Below, in pieces: positions 27,653 through 36,452 of a DNA stretch of 64,000 nucleotides. Every line of letters begins with the position of its first letter. The stretch's first letter is position 1. Origin of the DNA: Glycomyces artemisiae (GTDB lineage Bacteria; Actinomycetota; Actinomycetes; Mycobacteriales; Micromonosporaceae); assembly GCF_003002955.1 (NCBI RefSeq), contig NZ_PVTJ01000005.1, positions 248,001 through 312,000 of the forward strand. Reading direction: 5' to 3'. Under the pieces are notes generated by a model that ran no database searches, was not told the origin of the DNA, and was given only the letters and a program-made list of their open reading frames with translations. The position numbers and the translations under genes are program-made.

Positions 27653-28270
27653 TCAGGCCGCGGCGAAGGTGAGGGATGTGGACCAGCCGCCTTGGATCTG
27701 GTCCTGGACCTTCATGTGCAGCAGCTGGAACGCTTCGAGCGCGCGGGCGTGCTTGAGGCCGCCGACGTCGATCGGGCGCAGGTCGGCGTCGAGGCACAGG
27801 CCGGTGACGGTCTTCTTGGCGTCCGGGTCGTCGGCCGCGATGAAGACGTCGAGCGGGACGGTCTCGGCGAGGCGCGACGCGAACGTCGTGTTGAACGCCT
27901 TGACGACCCGCGCGCCGGGCGCGGCCGCGGCGATCTCCTCGGCCGCGGACTTCCCCTCGGGCGTGACGAGCCCGTCGAAGGTGCTGAAGTCGACCGGGTT
28001 GCAGATGTCGATGACGGTCTTCCCGGCGAGGTCCGCCGCCCACATCGAGGCGACCTCCTTGCTGCCCTCGTACGGGGTCGCCAGCACGACGACCTCGGCT
28101 CCGGCGGCGTTGTTCAGCGGCTCGCCCGCGGCGCTGTCGCCGAGTTCGGCGGCCAGGTCGGCGGCCTTGTCGGGTTCGCGGTCGGCGATGCGGACGCGGT
28201 GCCCGCCGCGCACGAGGCGCAGCCCGATGCCGCGCGCCATGTTGCCCGAGCCCACGATCAGGACTTCCAT
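27653..28270 (-). CDS. NADPH-dependent F420 reductase-like NAD(P)-binding protein
   Basis: A 205-residue Rossmann protein of the F420H2:NADP oxidoreductase family (PF03807-type). It opens with MEVLIVGSGNMARG (dinucleotide-binding GxGxMA), has ADREPDKA after the second strand and the KAFNTTFAS motif in the middle. Whether it uses F420 is unknown; many actinobacterial members are annotated only as NADP oxidoreductases. The ATG at 28270 is preceded by GAGGAGAC. It is 47 bp downstream of the DHA2 exporter on the same strand, probably one operon. Confidence 0.85.
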   Translation of the reverse strand: MEVLIVGSGNMARGIGLRLVRGGHRVRIADREPDKAADLAAELGDSAAGEPLNNAAGAEVVVLATPYEGSKEVASMWAADLAGKTVIDICNPVDFSTFDGLVTPEGKSAAEEIAAAAPGARVVKAFNTTFASRLAETVPLDVFIAADDPDAKKTVTGLCLDADLRPIDVGGLKHARALEAFQLLHMKVQDQIQGGWSTSLTFAAA

Positions 28271-28317
28271 GCGTGTCTCCTCCTCAATTCGTCCGGTAGG
28301 GACATCCAGGCGGGGTG

Positions 28318-29916
28318 TCAGGGGGCGGTCTCGGCGCGCACTTCGCACGCCGTAGCGTCGTCGTCCATGGGCGGCTTCGCGCCGCGCAGCGTCAGGTTCG
28401 GCAGGAACAGCGTGAGCACGATCGTGACGGCGGCGATGGCGGCCGCGACGACGAACACCAGGTCGAGGCCGTCGGTGAACGCCTGCCGCACGACGAGCCG
28501 CACCGGCTCGGGCAGGTTCGCGACCACCGTGGGGGACTCCATGACCGCCGACAGGTCAGTCTTCCCGAATCCGGCGGCCTCCTGCGGCGTCAGCTCCGCG
28601 AGCGCGCCGGGCAGGTTCGCGGCGAGCTCGTCGTTCAGCTTCGAGGTCATGACGGCGCCGAGCACCGCGGTGCCGACCGCGCCGCCGAGCGAGCGGGCGA
28701 AGTTGTTGGTGCTCGTGCCCGCGCCGAGGTCCTCGATCCGCACGATGTTCTGCATCGCGAGCACCAAGGGCTGCATGAACATGCCCATGCCGATGCCGAG
28801 GACCAGCAGGTACAGGCCGGAGAGCCACAGCGGCGTCTCGACGTGGAGCTGCGTGAACAGCCCGAGCCCGGTCGTGATGACGACCGACCCGGCGACGAGG
28901 AACCACTTGTAGCGCCCGATCCGGGAGATCACGAACCCCGAGGACACCGAGGTGAGGACCATCCCGGCCATCATCGGGATCATGAGCAGGCCCGACGCGG
29001 TCGGGGAGTAGCCGCGGACCATCTGGAAGAACAGCGGGATGTACACGATCCCCGAGAACATGCCGACGCCGAAGACGAGCGCGATGACGCTGGCGAGCGC
29101 GAACGTGCCCTGCCGGAACATCCGCAGCGGCAGGATCGGCTCCTCCGCGCGGGTCTCGACCACCACGAACACCACCGTGAGGATCGCCGACACCGCGAAC
29201 AGCCCGATGATGACGCCCGATTTCCACGCGTAGTCATTGCCTCCCCACGTCACGGCCAGGAGCAGGCACACGACCGCGGGCACGAGGCACGCCGCGCCGA
29301 GGTAGTCGATGCGCCGCGGCCGGGTCGGGAAGGTGTGGCGGCGCAGCACCTGGTCGACGGCGATCATCGCGGCGAGGCCGAGCGGCAGGTTGATGTAGAA
29401 GATCCAGCGCCAGTCCACTTCGGAGAGCCAGCCGCCGAGCACGGGCCCGGCGACCGAGGAGATCCCGAAGACCGCGCCGAAGAACCCCTGGTACTTGCCC
29501 CTCTCGCGCGGGGAGACGACGTCGGAGACGACGGTGAACGCGAGGGAGATGAGCCCGCCGCCGCCGAGGCCCTGGAGGCCGCGGAAGACGATGAGCTGGA
29601 GCATGTTCTGCGACAGGCCCGCGAGCGCCGACGCGGTGAGGAAGATGACGATGGCGACGAGGATGACCGGCCGCCGCCCGTACAGGTCCGAGAGCTTCCC
29701 GTACAGCGGCGTCGAAGCGGTGGTCGCGATCAGGTACGCGGTGACGACCCACGTGTAGTCGCCCATGCCGTCGAGGTCGCCGACGATCGTGGGGAGCGCG
29801 GTGCCGACGATGGTCTGGTCGAGGGACGCGAGGAGCATCGTGAGCATGAGCGCGCCGAAGAGCGTGTACAGCTCTCTCTTGCCCATGCCCGCAGCGCTCG
29901 GCCGTTCGTCGCCCAT
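28318..29916 (-). CDS. DHA2-family MFS drug exporter (14 TM)
   Basis: A 532-residue transporter with about 14 membrane segments. Typical of DHA2 (EmrB/QacA-like) exporters are LDQTIVGTALPTI in the first helix, GKLSDLYGRRPV between helices 2 and 3 and GPVLGGWLSE in helix 5 (motif C). It exports hydrophobic drugs or metabolites with proton antiport. The ATG at 29916 is used here; an in-frame ATG at 29886 is also possible. The NADP-binding gene follows. No adjacent regulator is present. Confidence 0.9.
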   Translation of the reverse strand: MGDERPSAAGMGKRELYTLFGALMLTMLLASLDQTIVGTALPTIVGDLDGMGDYTWVVTAYLIATTASTPLYGKLSDLYGRRPVILVAIVIFLTASALAGLSQNMLQLIVFRGLQGLGGGGLISLAFTVVSDVVSPRERGKYQGFFGAVFGISSVAGPVLGGWLSEVDWRWIFYINLPLGLAAMIAVDQVLRRHTFPTRPRRIDYLGAACLVPAVVCLLLAVTWGGNDYAWKSGVIIGLFAVSAILTVVFVVVETRAEEPILPLRMFRQGTFALASVIALVFGVGMFSGIVYIPLFFQMVRGYSPTASGLLMIPMMAGMVLTSVSSGFVISRIGRYKWFLVAGSVVITTGLGLFTQLHVETPLWLSGLYLLVLGIGMGMFMQPLVLAMQNIVRIEDLGAGTSTNNFARSLGGAVGTAVLGAVMTSKLNDELAANLPGALAELTPQEAAGFGKTDLSAVMESPTVVANLPEPVRLVVRQAFTDGLDLVFVVAAAIAAVTIVLTLFLPNLTLRGAKPPMDDDATACEVRAETAP

Positions 29917-29930
29917 GGTTCCGAGCGTAT

Positions 29931-29954
29931 GGCCCGCCTCCGCGGAGGCGGGCC
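29931..29954 (-). terminator. Hairpin after beta-galactosidase
   Basis: A fully palindromic 24-bp hairpin (arms GGCCCGCCTCC) lies 9 bp past the GH42 stop and 14 bp before the exporter start. It lacks a T-run, so it could attenuate rather than end transcription. Confidence 0.55.
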
Positions 29955-29963
29955 GAAACGGGC

Positions 29964-31874
29964 CTATTGGGGCTTCTTGTCGACCGCCCACGATCCGGCC
30001 GGGACGATGACGTGCCCGACCTGCGCTTCGCTCTCGGTGTGGTTGACGATGAACCGCCACTCGCCGCGGTCGACGACGTCGACGCCGCGCCCGCCGGGCC
30101 CGGCGAGTTCGAGCTCCTCGAAGAGGCGGTCCCAGGCGTCGTCGGCGAGCTTGCACGAGACGTACCAGGCCTCGCCCTCGCCGAACGGATTGACGGTGAC
30201 GGCGGGCTGGCCCTCGATGAGCTCGCCGGTGGCGTACTGGGTGACGCACTGCGCGCCGCGCAGCTCCACGAGCTCGCAGAACCGCTCGGCGGCGCCGAAG
30301 TTCCACAGGGCGCGCCGCTCCCCGGCGGGCTGGGGGAGGTGCTCGGTGACGCGGATGCCGAACAGGTCCGTGAGCCCGCCCAGGTACCCGTCGAGCCACA
30401 CCTGGCAGTGCTCATCGACGGCGCCGGTGAGGTAGGACGCGACGAGTCGCCCGCCCCCGGCGGTGAACCAGCGGAGGTTCTCGGCCGCGGCCTTGGAGAG
30501 CACGTACGTGGTCGGCGCGATCACCGTCGAGTACTTCGACAGGTCCCCTTCGGGGGACGCGAAGTCGACCACGACGCCGCGGTCGCGCAGGACGCGGTGG
30601 ATCTGGGCGACGTTCTCCAGGTAGTCGACGGGCGCGGGCAGGTGCGGCCGGGCCGTGGCCCACCAGGACTCGGTGCTCCACAGGATCGCCACGGTGGCCT
30701 CCACGGGCGCTTCGACGGTGTGGGCGATGCCCGGCAGCGTGTTCCCGAAGTCCACCACCTCGCGGAACATGCGGGTGTTCTTGCCCGCGTGGGGGACGAG
30801 CGCGGAGTGCCACTGCTCGGCGCCGCCGCGCCCGGCCCGCCACTGGAAGAACAGGGCGCCCTTGGAGCCGCGGCTGATGTGGATCATCGAGTGGCGGGCC
30901 ATGCGCCCGGGGGACTTGGCGACGCTGCCGTCCTTGGAGTGCACGGTGGCCGCGGCCTGCTCCATGAGGAGCCAGTCGCCGCCCCCGGCCCAGGACCGGG
31001 ACAGGTCGGCGTGGAGGGCGCTCTGCTGCTCGGCGCGCTCGTCGGGGTGGGACGGGTAGGAGTCGAACGCGACGAGGTCGACCTCCTCCGCCCACTTCCA
31101 CGGGTCGACCGGGACCCATTGGCCGAACACGAAGTTCGTGGTGATCGGGACCTCGGGGTTCGCCTCGCGCAGGAGGTCGCGCTGCTCCTTGTAGTGCTCC
31201 AGCATCGCGTCCGAGGTGAACCGCTTGAAGTCGAGCTCGTGGGCGGGGTTGGCGAGGTACTGGGTGGCGCGCGGGGCGAGGATCTGGTCCCACTCCCCGT
31301 AGTGCTGGCTCCAGAACGAGCCCCACCAGGCGGCGTTGAGCGCGTCGAGCGTCCCGTACTTCGCTTCGAGCCATTCGCGGAAGGCCCGCTCGGCGTGCTC
31401 GGAGAACGACGCCGACCCGTACTCGTTGTGGACGTGCCACATCGCGAGCGCGGGGTGCTCGGCGTACCGCTCGGCGAGGGCGGCGGCGATGCGCCGGGAC
31501 GCCTCCCGGTACGCGGGCGCGCAGACGTCGTACGTGTCGCGCGAGCCGTGGACCTGCCGGACCCCGTCGGGGCGCGTGTTCAGGGCGTCGGGGTGCGCGA
31601 GGGTGAACCACGGCGGCGGGGAGGCGGTCGGGGTGGCGAGGTTGACGCGGACGCCGCCGGCGTGGAGCTTGTCGAGGACGGTGTCGAGCCATGCGAAGTC
31701 GTACTCGCCTTCGCGCGGTTCCAGTCGCGCCCAGGAGAACACGCCGACGGTGACGAGGTTGACCCCGGCTTCGCGCATGAGGAGGACGTCGTCGTCCCAG
31801 ACCTCCTCGGGCCACTGCTCGGGGTTGTAGTCGCCGCCGTAGCTCAGGCCGTCGAGTCCTCGGGGCCAGTCCAT
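29964..31874 (-). CDS. GH42 beta-galactosidase
   Basis: A 636-residue family 42 glycoside hydrolase that removes terminal beta-galactose. The TIM-barrel acid/base glutamate is Glu151 (WHVHNEYG) and the nucleophile Glu305 (WLLMEQAA). YGGDYNPEQWP at residues 12-22 is the family opening. Barrel, trimerisation and C-terminal beta domains appear complete. I chose the ATG at 31874 because GGAGGA lies 3 bp upstream; an ATG at 31889 has no ribosome site. There is no signal peptide, so it acts in the cytosol on imported oligosaccharides. An inverted repeat 24 bp upstream suggests repression. Confidence 0.94.
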   Translation of the reverse strand: MDWPRGLDGLSYGGDYNPEQWPEEVWDDDVLLMREAGVNLVTVGVFSWARLEPREGEYDFAWLDTVLDKLHAGGVRVNLATPTASPPPWFTLAHPDALNTRPDGVRQVHGSRDTYDVCAPAYREASRRIAAALAERYAEHPALAMWHVHNEYGSASFSEHAERAFREWLEAKYGTLDALNAAWWGSFWSQHYGEWDQILAPRATQYLANPAHELDFKRFTSDAMLEHYKEQRDLLREANPEVPITTNFVFGQWVPVDPWKWAEEVDLVAFDSYPSHPDERAEQQSALHADLSRSWAGGGDWLLMEQAAATVHSKDGSVAKSPGRMARHSMIHISRGSKGALFFQWRAGRGGAEQWHSALVPHAGKNTRMFREVVDFGNTLPGIAHTVEAPVEATVAILWSTESWWATARPHLPAPVDYLENVAQIHRVLRDRGVVVDFASPEGDLSKYSTVIAPTTYVLSKAAAENLRWFTAGGGRLVASYLTGAVDEHCQVWLDGYLGGLTDLFGIRVTEHLPQPAGERRALWNFGAAERFCELVELRGAQCVTQYATGELIEGQPAVTVNPFGEGEAWYVSCKLADDAWDRLFEELELAGPGGRGVDVVDRGEWRFIVNHTESEAQVGHVIVPAGSWAVDKKPQ

Positions 31875-31897
31875 GGGTCCTCCGCGCATCAAGGGGT

Positions 31898-31924
31898 CAG
31901 TTAGTTGCCACACAAAACTAACTG
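31898..31924. promoter_or_regulatory. Operator upstream of GH42 beta-galactosidase
   Basis: Perfect 9-bp inverted repeat CAGTTAGTT / AACTAACTG with a 9-bp centre, just upstream of the ribosome site. The AGTTAGTT-type arms remind me of ROK-family operators, but that is only a resemblance. Confidence 0.6.
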
Positions 31925-31994
31925 GCTTCGGGTGTTTTGCCCAGCCTAATGCGAGTGGACCACGCGACAGGTCCCGGTCAGTGCCCCCGGCCCG

Positions 31995-32720
31995 CTACTG
32001 CGCCGCGGCCTGGAGCGCCTGGAAGCGCTCGAATCGCAGCCGCTCGGGCCACGTGTCGTCGAGCGGCGGGAGCTGCGCCGGATCGGTGCCGACCGCCCAC
32101 GCCAGCAGCAGGTCCGCGAGCTTCGGGTTCCGGGCCAGGCCCGGGCCGTGCATGTACGTGCCGATGACGTGCCCCGCCCAGGCGCCCTCGGTCGCGCCGT
32201 CGTTGCCGACGCCCGCGGTGACCCGCGCGAGCGGCTGCACGGCCTCGCCGAGGTGGGTGCGCCCGCCGTGGTTCTCGAACCCGGTGATCGGGCCGATGCC
32301 CAGCTGCGGGTGGGCGTCGCCCGCGATCTCGCCGACGGCCCGCGACGGGCCCCGGTCCGAGCGCAGGTCGAGGATGTTCAGGCCCTCGTAGGCCCGGCCG
32401 TTCGCGTAGAACGAGGAGCCGAGGAGCTGGTAGCCCGCGCAGATCGCGAGGATCGGCTTCCCGGCCTCGGCGGCGCGGGAGAGCGCGCCGTCCTGGAGGA
32501 GCCGGTCGGCCGCCACGGCCTGCGGGCCGTCCTCGCCGCCGCCGATGAGGTACATGTCCGCGGTGTGCGGGATGTGCTGGTCGCTGCGGATCTGCATGGG
32601 CTCCACGTCGATCCCGCGGGCGCGGGCCCGGTGCGCGAGCACGAGGAGGTTCCCCCGGTCCCCGTAGGTCGACAGGAGGTCGGGGTAGAGCCAGACGATG
32701 CGCAGGGTGCTGATTGCCAC
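31995..32720 (-). CDS. gatD: GatD, glutaminase subunit of lipid II isoglutaminyl synthase
   Basis: A 241-residue class I (CobQ-like) glutamine amidotransferase subunit. It frees ammonia from glutamine so MurT can amidate D-Glu of lipid II. Motifs: YPDLLSTYGDRGNLLVL at the start, nucleophile Cys in ILAICAGYQLLG, and the histidine in GTYMHGPGL. The GTG at 32720 lies 20 bp after the murT stop, preceded by GAGAAGAG. MurT and GatD form one complex. Confidence 0.94.
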   Translation of the reverse strand: MAISTLRIVWLYPDLLSTYGDRGNLLVLAHRARARGIDVEPMQIRSDQHIPHTADMYLIGGGEDGPQAVAADRLLQDGALSRAAEAGKPILAICAGYQLLGSSFYANGRAYEGLNILDLRSDRGPSRAVGEIAGDAHPQLGIGPITGFENHGGRTHLGEAVQPLARVTAGVGNDGATEGAWAGHVIGTYMHGPGLARNPKLADLLLAWAVGTDPAQLPPLDDTWPERLRFERFQALQAAAQ

Positions 32721-32740
32721 GGTCGGTCGCTCTCTTCTCG

Positions 32741-33985
32741 CTAGTTGACCCGGTTGAATTCGGCGCGGATGTCCTGGAACGCCGTGTAGTTCGCGACGAC
32801 CTCCACCGGGCCCGGCGGCACCGCCGCGATGGCGGCCCTGATGTCGTCCACGACCAGGAAGTCGACCCCGTCGACCTCCAAGCGCACGGCCAGGTCGGTG
32901 CGCCGGTCGCCCGTGACCACGACCTTCCGGCCCGCCAGCGACGTGAAGTCCACGTCGTAGATCCACGACGTGTCGAAGCCGTCGACCTCGCGCGCGTTCA
33001 GCGACAGCACCACCGGCGGCACCGGGTCGATCATGTCGAACGACTCCAGCCAGCCCGCCGGGTTCTTCGCCAGCAGCAGCCGCAGGTGCCGCCCGTCCCG
33101 CTCGACCTTCGCGTACCGGCCCGCGACCGACGCGACCTCCGACAGCCGCGGCGCCGCCTGCGCCGGGTCCACCCCGAACAGGCTCGCCACCGCGAGCGCG
33201 GTCGCCGCGTTCGCGCGGTTCACCCGGCCCGGGAGCTGGAGGTTCAGGTCGTAGCGGCGCCCGTCCGGGCCCACCACGGCCTCGCCCTGGTGGGCGACCG
33301 ACCACTGCGGGCTCGGCCGGTTCAGGCCGCAGTTCGTGCAGCGCCAGAACTCGCCGAACCGGTCCAGGTGCGCGCCGCAGTTCGGGCAGATCGCCGAGTC
33401 CGCGGTCCAGCTCTGGCCCGCCGCGACCCACACCACCCGCGGGCACACCGACGCGGCCCACACGATGAGCGGGTCGTCGGCGTTCGCCACGATCGTCGAC
33501 TGCGCGCCCGACGCCTGGAGCGTCTGGCGCCACTTCGCGGCGAGCGCGGTCACCTCCATGGCCCGGTCCAGCTGGTCACGGGAGAGGTTGAGCAGGGCCA
33601 CGACCTTCGGGTTCGCCGCGTCGAGCAGCTGCCCCAGGTAGTGCTCGTCGCATTCGAGCGCCGCGTACTCGGCCTTCGGGGCCTTCGCGAGCGCCGTCGT
33701 GTGCCCGGTCGGCATGTTCGCGCCGAACGAGTTCGTGGCGACCTTCCCGATCGCCTCCAGCGCGGCCGTCGTGAACCGCGTGGTCGTGGTCTTGCCGTTG
33801 GTGCCGGAGATGAGCACGACGTGCCGCCCCTCGGCGAGGAGTTCGAGCAGCCGGGGTTCGACGATCAACCCGACCCGGCCGCCGATCACCGAGCCGTCGC
33901 CCCGGCCCGTGGCGCGCGAGAGCGCCGCCGCGGTCCTGAGGAGCGTGGTGGCGAATTTCGCGCGTGGGGTCAGATTCGCGCTCAT
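32741..33985 (-). CDS. murT: MurT, lipid II isoglutaminyl synthase ligase subunit
   Basis: A 414-residue Mur-ligase homologue. Walker motif SGTNGKTTTTRF at about residues 60-71, the central ALECDEHYL, and a zinc ribbon CPNCGAHLDRFGEFWRCTNC (C-x2-C twice) that is particular to MurT. The C-terminal DUF1727-like domain docks GatD. It activates the alpha-carboxyl of D-Glu in lipid II. It is divergent from mraZ across a 468-bp region. Confidence 0.94.
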   Translation of the reverse strand: MSANLTPRAKFATTLLRTAAALSRATGRGDGSVIGGRVGLIVEPRLLELLAEGRHVVLISGTNGKTTTTRFTTAALEAIGKVATNSFGANMPTGHTTALAKAPKAEYAALECDEHYLGQLLDAANPKVVALLNLSRDQLDRAMEVTALAAKWRQTLQASGAQSTIVANADDPLIVWAASVCPRVVWVAAGQSWTADSAICPNCGAHLDRFGEFWRCTNCGLNRPSPQWSVAHQGEAVVGPDGRRYDLNLQLPGRVNRANAATALAVASLFGVDPAQAAPRLSEVASVAGRYAKVERDGRHLRLLLAKNPAGWLESFDMIDPVPPVVLSLNAREVDGFDTSWIYDVDFTSLAGRKVVVTGDRRTDLAVRLEVDGVDFLVVDDIRAAIAAVPPGPVEVVANYTAFQDIRAEFNRVN

Positions 33986-34453
33986 GCGGGCTCGCTTTCG
34001 GCTTGAACGGACACGGCGACTGCTGAGAAGAGTTTGTCACACGGCTCGGCGCAGGCGTGACGAGCGGCGGTGAAGCGTGAGGCGCCCCGCGCCGGCGGAG
34101 CCCGCCCGCCGCCGCCCTCCACTGTGACCGATCGGGGACGATCCGTGCGCGGGATCGGCGACGGAACGTGCGCATCGCGTCGCGCACCGTCGGAACCCTT
34201 GCGGCCCAGGCCACTCGGACGGGTGAACAATGAATGAAACTCACCTCTTGGCCCCCCTGTTGCGCAAGCGTCACTCCACTCCCCTCCACCACCTCTGACC
34301 AGCCCCGACGCCGCGCCCAACACGGATGCCACGCGGAAACAACCCCCAAAGGTGGGGGAGAGTGGAGTAAGGTGGGGCGCAATGGCGGGGCAGGTGACCC
34401 GCCGGAGCGGTCGGGGAGGCCGCGCAGTCTGAGAGTCACGGGGGGTGGCGCCG
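33986..34453. other. 468-bp intergenic region between murT and mraZ
   Basis: No convincing gene is seen. The region separates divergent cell-wall operons, so it must carry the murT promoter on the left and the mra promoter on the right. The right end holds four 10-bp MraZ-type repeats. The middle, about 34080-34260, shows no recognisable RNA or repeat. Confidence 0.7.
34351..34392 (+). promoter_or_regulatory. MraZ box: four 10-bp direct repeats
   Basis: TGGGG, TGGAG, TGGGG and TGGCG begin at 34353, 34363, 34373 and 34383, exactly one per 10 bp. MraZ binds tandem TGGGN repeats spaced by 5 bp before its own gene, about 60-100 bp upstream of the start as here. Confidence 0.8.
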
Positions 34454-34885
34454 ATGTTCCTCGGCACCCATACCCCGCGCCTGGACGACAAGGGCCGCGT
34501 CATCCTTCCCGCCAAATTCCGGGAAGGACTGGCGGAAGGAGTCGTGATCACCAAGGGCCAGGAGCGGTGCCTCTACGTGTTCCCCGAAGCGGAGTTCACC
34601 CGCATCGCCGAGAACCTCCAGCAGGCCCCCATGTCGAGCAAGACCGCGCGCGCCTACAGCCGCGTGTTCTTCGCCTCGGCCCACGACGAGATCCCCGACA
34701 AGCAGGGCCGCGTCACCATCCCGCAGCGGCTCCGCGACTACGCCGGACTCGACCGCGACCTGGTCGTCATCGGCGCCTCGAACCGCGTCGAGATCTGGAA
34801 CGCCCCGACCTGGGACGAGTACCTGGAGGCCTCCGAGGAGGCCTTCGCCGACATCGAAGAGGGCGACCTGCCCGAAGGAATGTGA
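34454..34885 (+). CDS. mraZ: Division/cell wall cluster regulator MraZ
   Basis: A 143-residue AbrB-like transcription factor that represses the mra operon. Both DNA-binding half motifs are clear: [16 protein letters not shown] near the start and [17 protein letters not shown] in the second half. I chose the ATG at 34454 (MFLGTHTP, the normal start), with GGGGGG 8 bp upstream; a GTG at 34445 overlaps that site. It is the first gene of the division cluster, 16 bp before rsmH. Confidence 0.96.
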   Translation: MFLGTHTPRLDDKGRVILPAKFREGLAEGVVITKGQERCLYVFPEAEFTRIAENLQQAPMSSKTARAYSRVFFASAHDEIPDKQGRVTIPQRLRDYAGLDRDLVVIGASNRVEIWNAPTWDEYLEASEEAFADIEEGDLPEGM

Positions 34886-34901
34886 GAAGGAGGTGAGCGG
34901 A

Positions 34902-35873
34902 ATGAACGACGCCCCGCACGTGCCCGTCATGCTGGACGAGGTGCTCGGCTACCTCGCGCCCGCCGCGTCCCGGCCGGGGGCCGTGTACGTCGACGCCACC
35001 CTCGGCGCCGGCGGCCACGCCGAGGCGATGCTCACCGCGCACCCCGGACTCACCGTCATCGGCGTCGACCGCGACCCGAACGCCCTCGACCTCGCGTCCA
35101 AGCGCCTCGCCGGGTTCGGCGACCGGTTCGTCCCGGCCCGCGCCGTCTACGACGCGATCCCGGACGTGCTGCGCGACAACGGCTTCAAGGCGCTCGACGC
35201 GGTCCTGTTCGACCTCGGCGTCTCCTCGATGCAGCTCGACCAGCGCGACCGCGGCTTCGCCTACAGCCAGGACGCGCCGCTCGACATGCGCATGAACCCC
35301 GACGACGAGCTCACCGCCGAGATCGTGGTCAACACCTACGAGCCCGGCGAGCTCGTCAGGATCCTGCGCACCTACGGCGAGGAGAAGTTCGCGACCCGCG
35401 TCGTCTCGGCGATCGTCAAGGCCCGCGACCGGGCCCGGATCACCTCCAGCAGCGCGCTCGCCGAGCTCGTCAAGGACGCCATCCCGCAGGCGGGCAAGCG
35501 GACCGGGGGCAATCCCGCGAAGCGCACCTTCCAGGCGCTCCGGATCGAGGTCAACGGCGAGCTCGACACGTGGGAGCGGGCGCTGCCCGCCGCCCTCGAC
35601 GTGATGAACCCGGGCGGGCGGATCGTCGTCCTCTCGTACCACTCGCTCGAAGACCGCATCACCAAGCAGGAGCTGGCGAAGCGCGCCAGGTCCAACAGCC
35701 CCGCCGGACTGCCCGTCGACCTCCCCGGCACCGAGCCCACCTTTCGACTCCTTACGAAGAAGGCCCAGCAACCGACCCAGACCGAACTCGACCGGAACCC
35801 GCGATCGGCGCCCGCCCGGCTCCGCGCGGCCGAACGCATCGCACCGTCCACAGGAGCAGGAGGCGCAACATGA
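34902..35873 (+). CDS. rsmH: 16S rRNA (cytosine-1402 N4)-methyltransferase RsmH
   Basis: A 323-residue SAM-dependent methyltransferase (MraW) that modifies C1402 in the ribosomal P site. Motifs: HVPVMLDEVL, DATLGAGGHAE (SAM site), DLGVSSMQLD, RGFAYSQDAPLDMRM and LSYHSLEDR. The strong AGGAGG at 34888-34893 favours the ATG at 34902; a GTG at 34893 overlaps the Shine-Dalgarno sequence. Its stop overlaps the next gene (ATGA). Confidence 0.95.
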   Translation: MNDAPHVPVMLDEVLGYLAPAASRPGAVYVDATLGAGGHAEAMLTAHPGLTVIGVDRDPNALDLASKRLAGFGDRFVPARAVYDAIPDVLRDNGFKALDAVLFDLGVSSMQLDQRDRGFAYSQDAPLDMRMNPDDELTAEIVVNTYEPGELVRILRTYGEEKFATRVVSAIVKARDRARITSSSALAELVKDAIPQAGKRTGGNPAKRTFQALRIEVNGELDTWERALPAALDVMNPGGRIVVLSYHSLEDRITKQELAKRARSNSPAGLPVDLPGTEPTFRLLTKKAQQPTQTELDRNPRSAPARLRAAERIAPSTGAGGAT

Positions 35874-36445
35874 GCGACCAGTACCGTCGCGCTCAGGCCG
35901 ACCCCGAGGAGATCATCAAGGCCGCCCGCCGCCGGGCCCGCGCCGCGTCCTCGCGGCGCCGCGGCCTCGTCGGCGACGCCTCCGACGCCCCTGCCTTCGA
36001 CGGGAACCTCGCGGTCCAGCCCGCGCCCGCCGAGGCGCCGGCCGAGGCCCCCGCGGCCCCGGCCGCGCCGCAGCGCGAGACCGTCGTCATCCCGCGGACG
36101 AAGACGAGCGAGCGCACCTCCGCGAAGCCGGCCCCCGAGCCGGTCGAGGTGCCGCGCCCGGCGTTCGTCGGCGGCATCGTCGGCCTCGTCGTGGCGGGCA
36201 TCGTGGGCCTGCTGCTGCTCAACTCGGTCATCAACGAGGACGCCTACCACCTCCAGGACCTGCGGAACCGGTCGGGCGAGCTGGACCAGACCGAGCAGGC
36301 GCTGTCGGACGAGCTGACGAACCTGAACTCGCCGAACAACCTGGAGGCCCAGGCCTCGCTGTTCGGGATGGTCCGCCCCGACAAGGTGACGTACCTGTAC
36401 CTGCCGGGCGGCGAGACCGTCGAGCTGCCCTGGAACGAGGACTAG
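35870..36445 (+). CDS. FtsL-like septum protein
   Basis: A 191-residue bitopic membrane protein in the position of ftsL. A long cytoplasmic N-terminus rich in Arg and then Ala/Pro is followed by one membrane helix (IVGLVVAGIVGLLLLNSVI, about residues 104-122) and a short coiled-coil extracytoplasmic part (LQDLRNRSGELDQTEQAL). This is the FtsL/FtsB layout, which links FtsQ and FtsI in the divisome. Sequence identity in this family is low, so the call leans on position and architecture. It overlaps rsmH by 4 bp and precedes ftsI by 7 bp. Confidence 0.82.
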   Translation: MSDQYRRAQADPEEIIKAARRRARAASSRRRGLVGDASDAPAFDGNLAVQPAPAEAPAEAPAAPAAPQRETVVIPRTKTSERTSAKPAPEPVEVPRPAFVGGIVGLVVAGIVGLLLLNSVINEDAYHLQDLRNRSGELDQTEQALSDELTNLNSPNNLEAQASLFGMVRPDKVTYLYLPGGETVELPWNED

Positions 36446-36452
36446 GAGTTCG

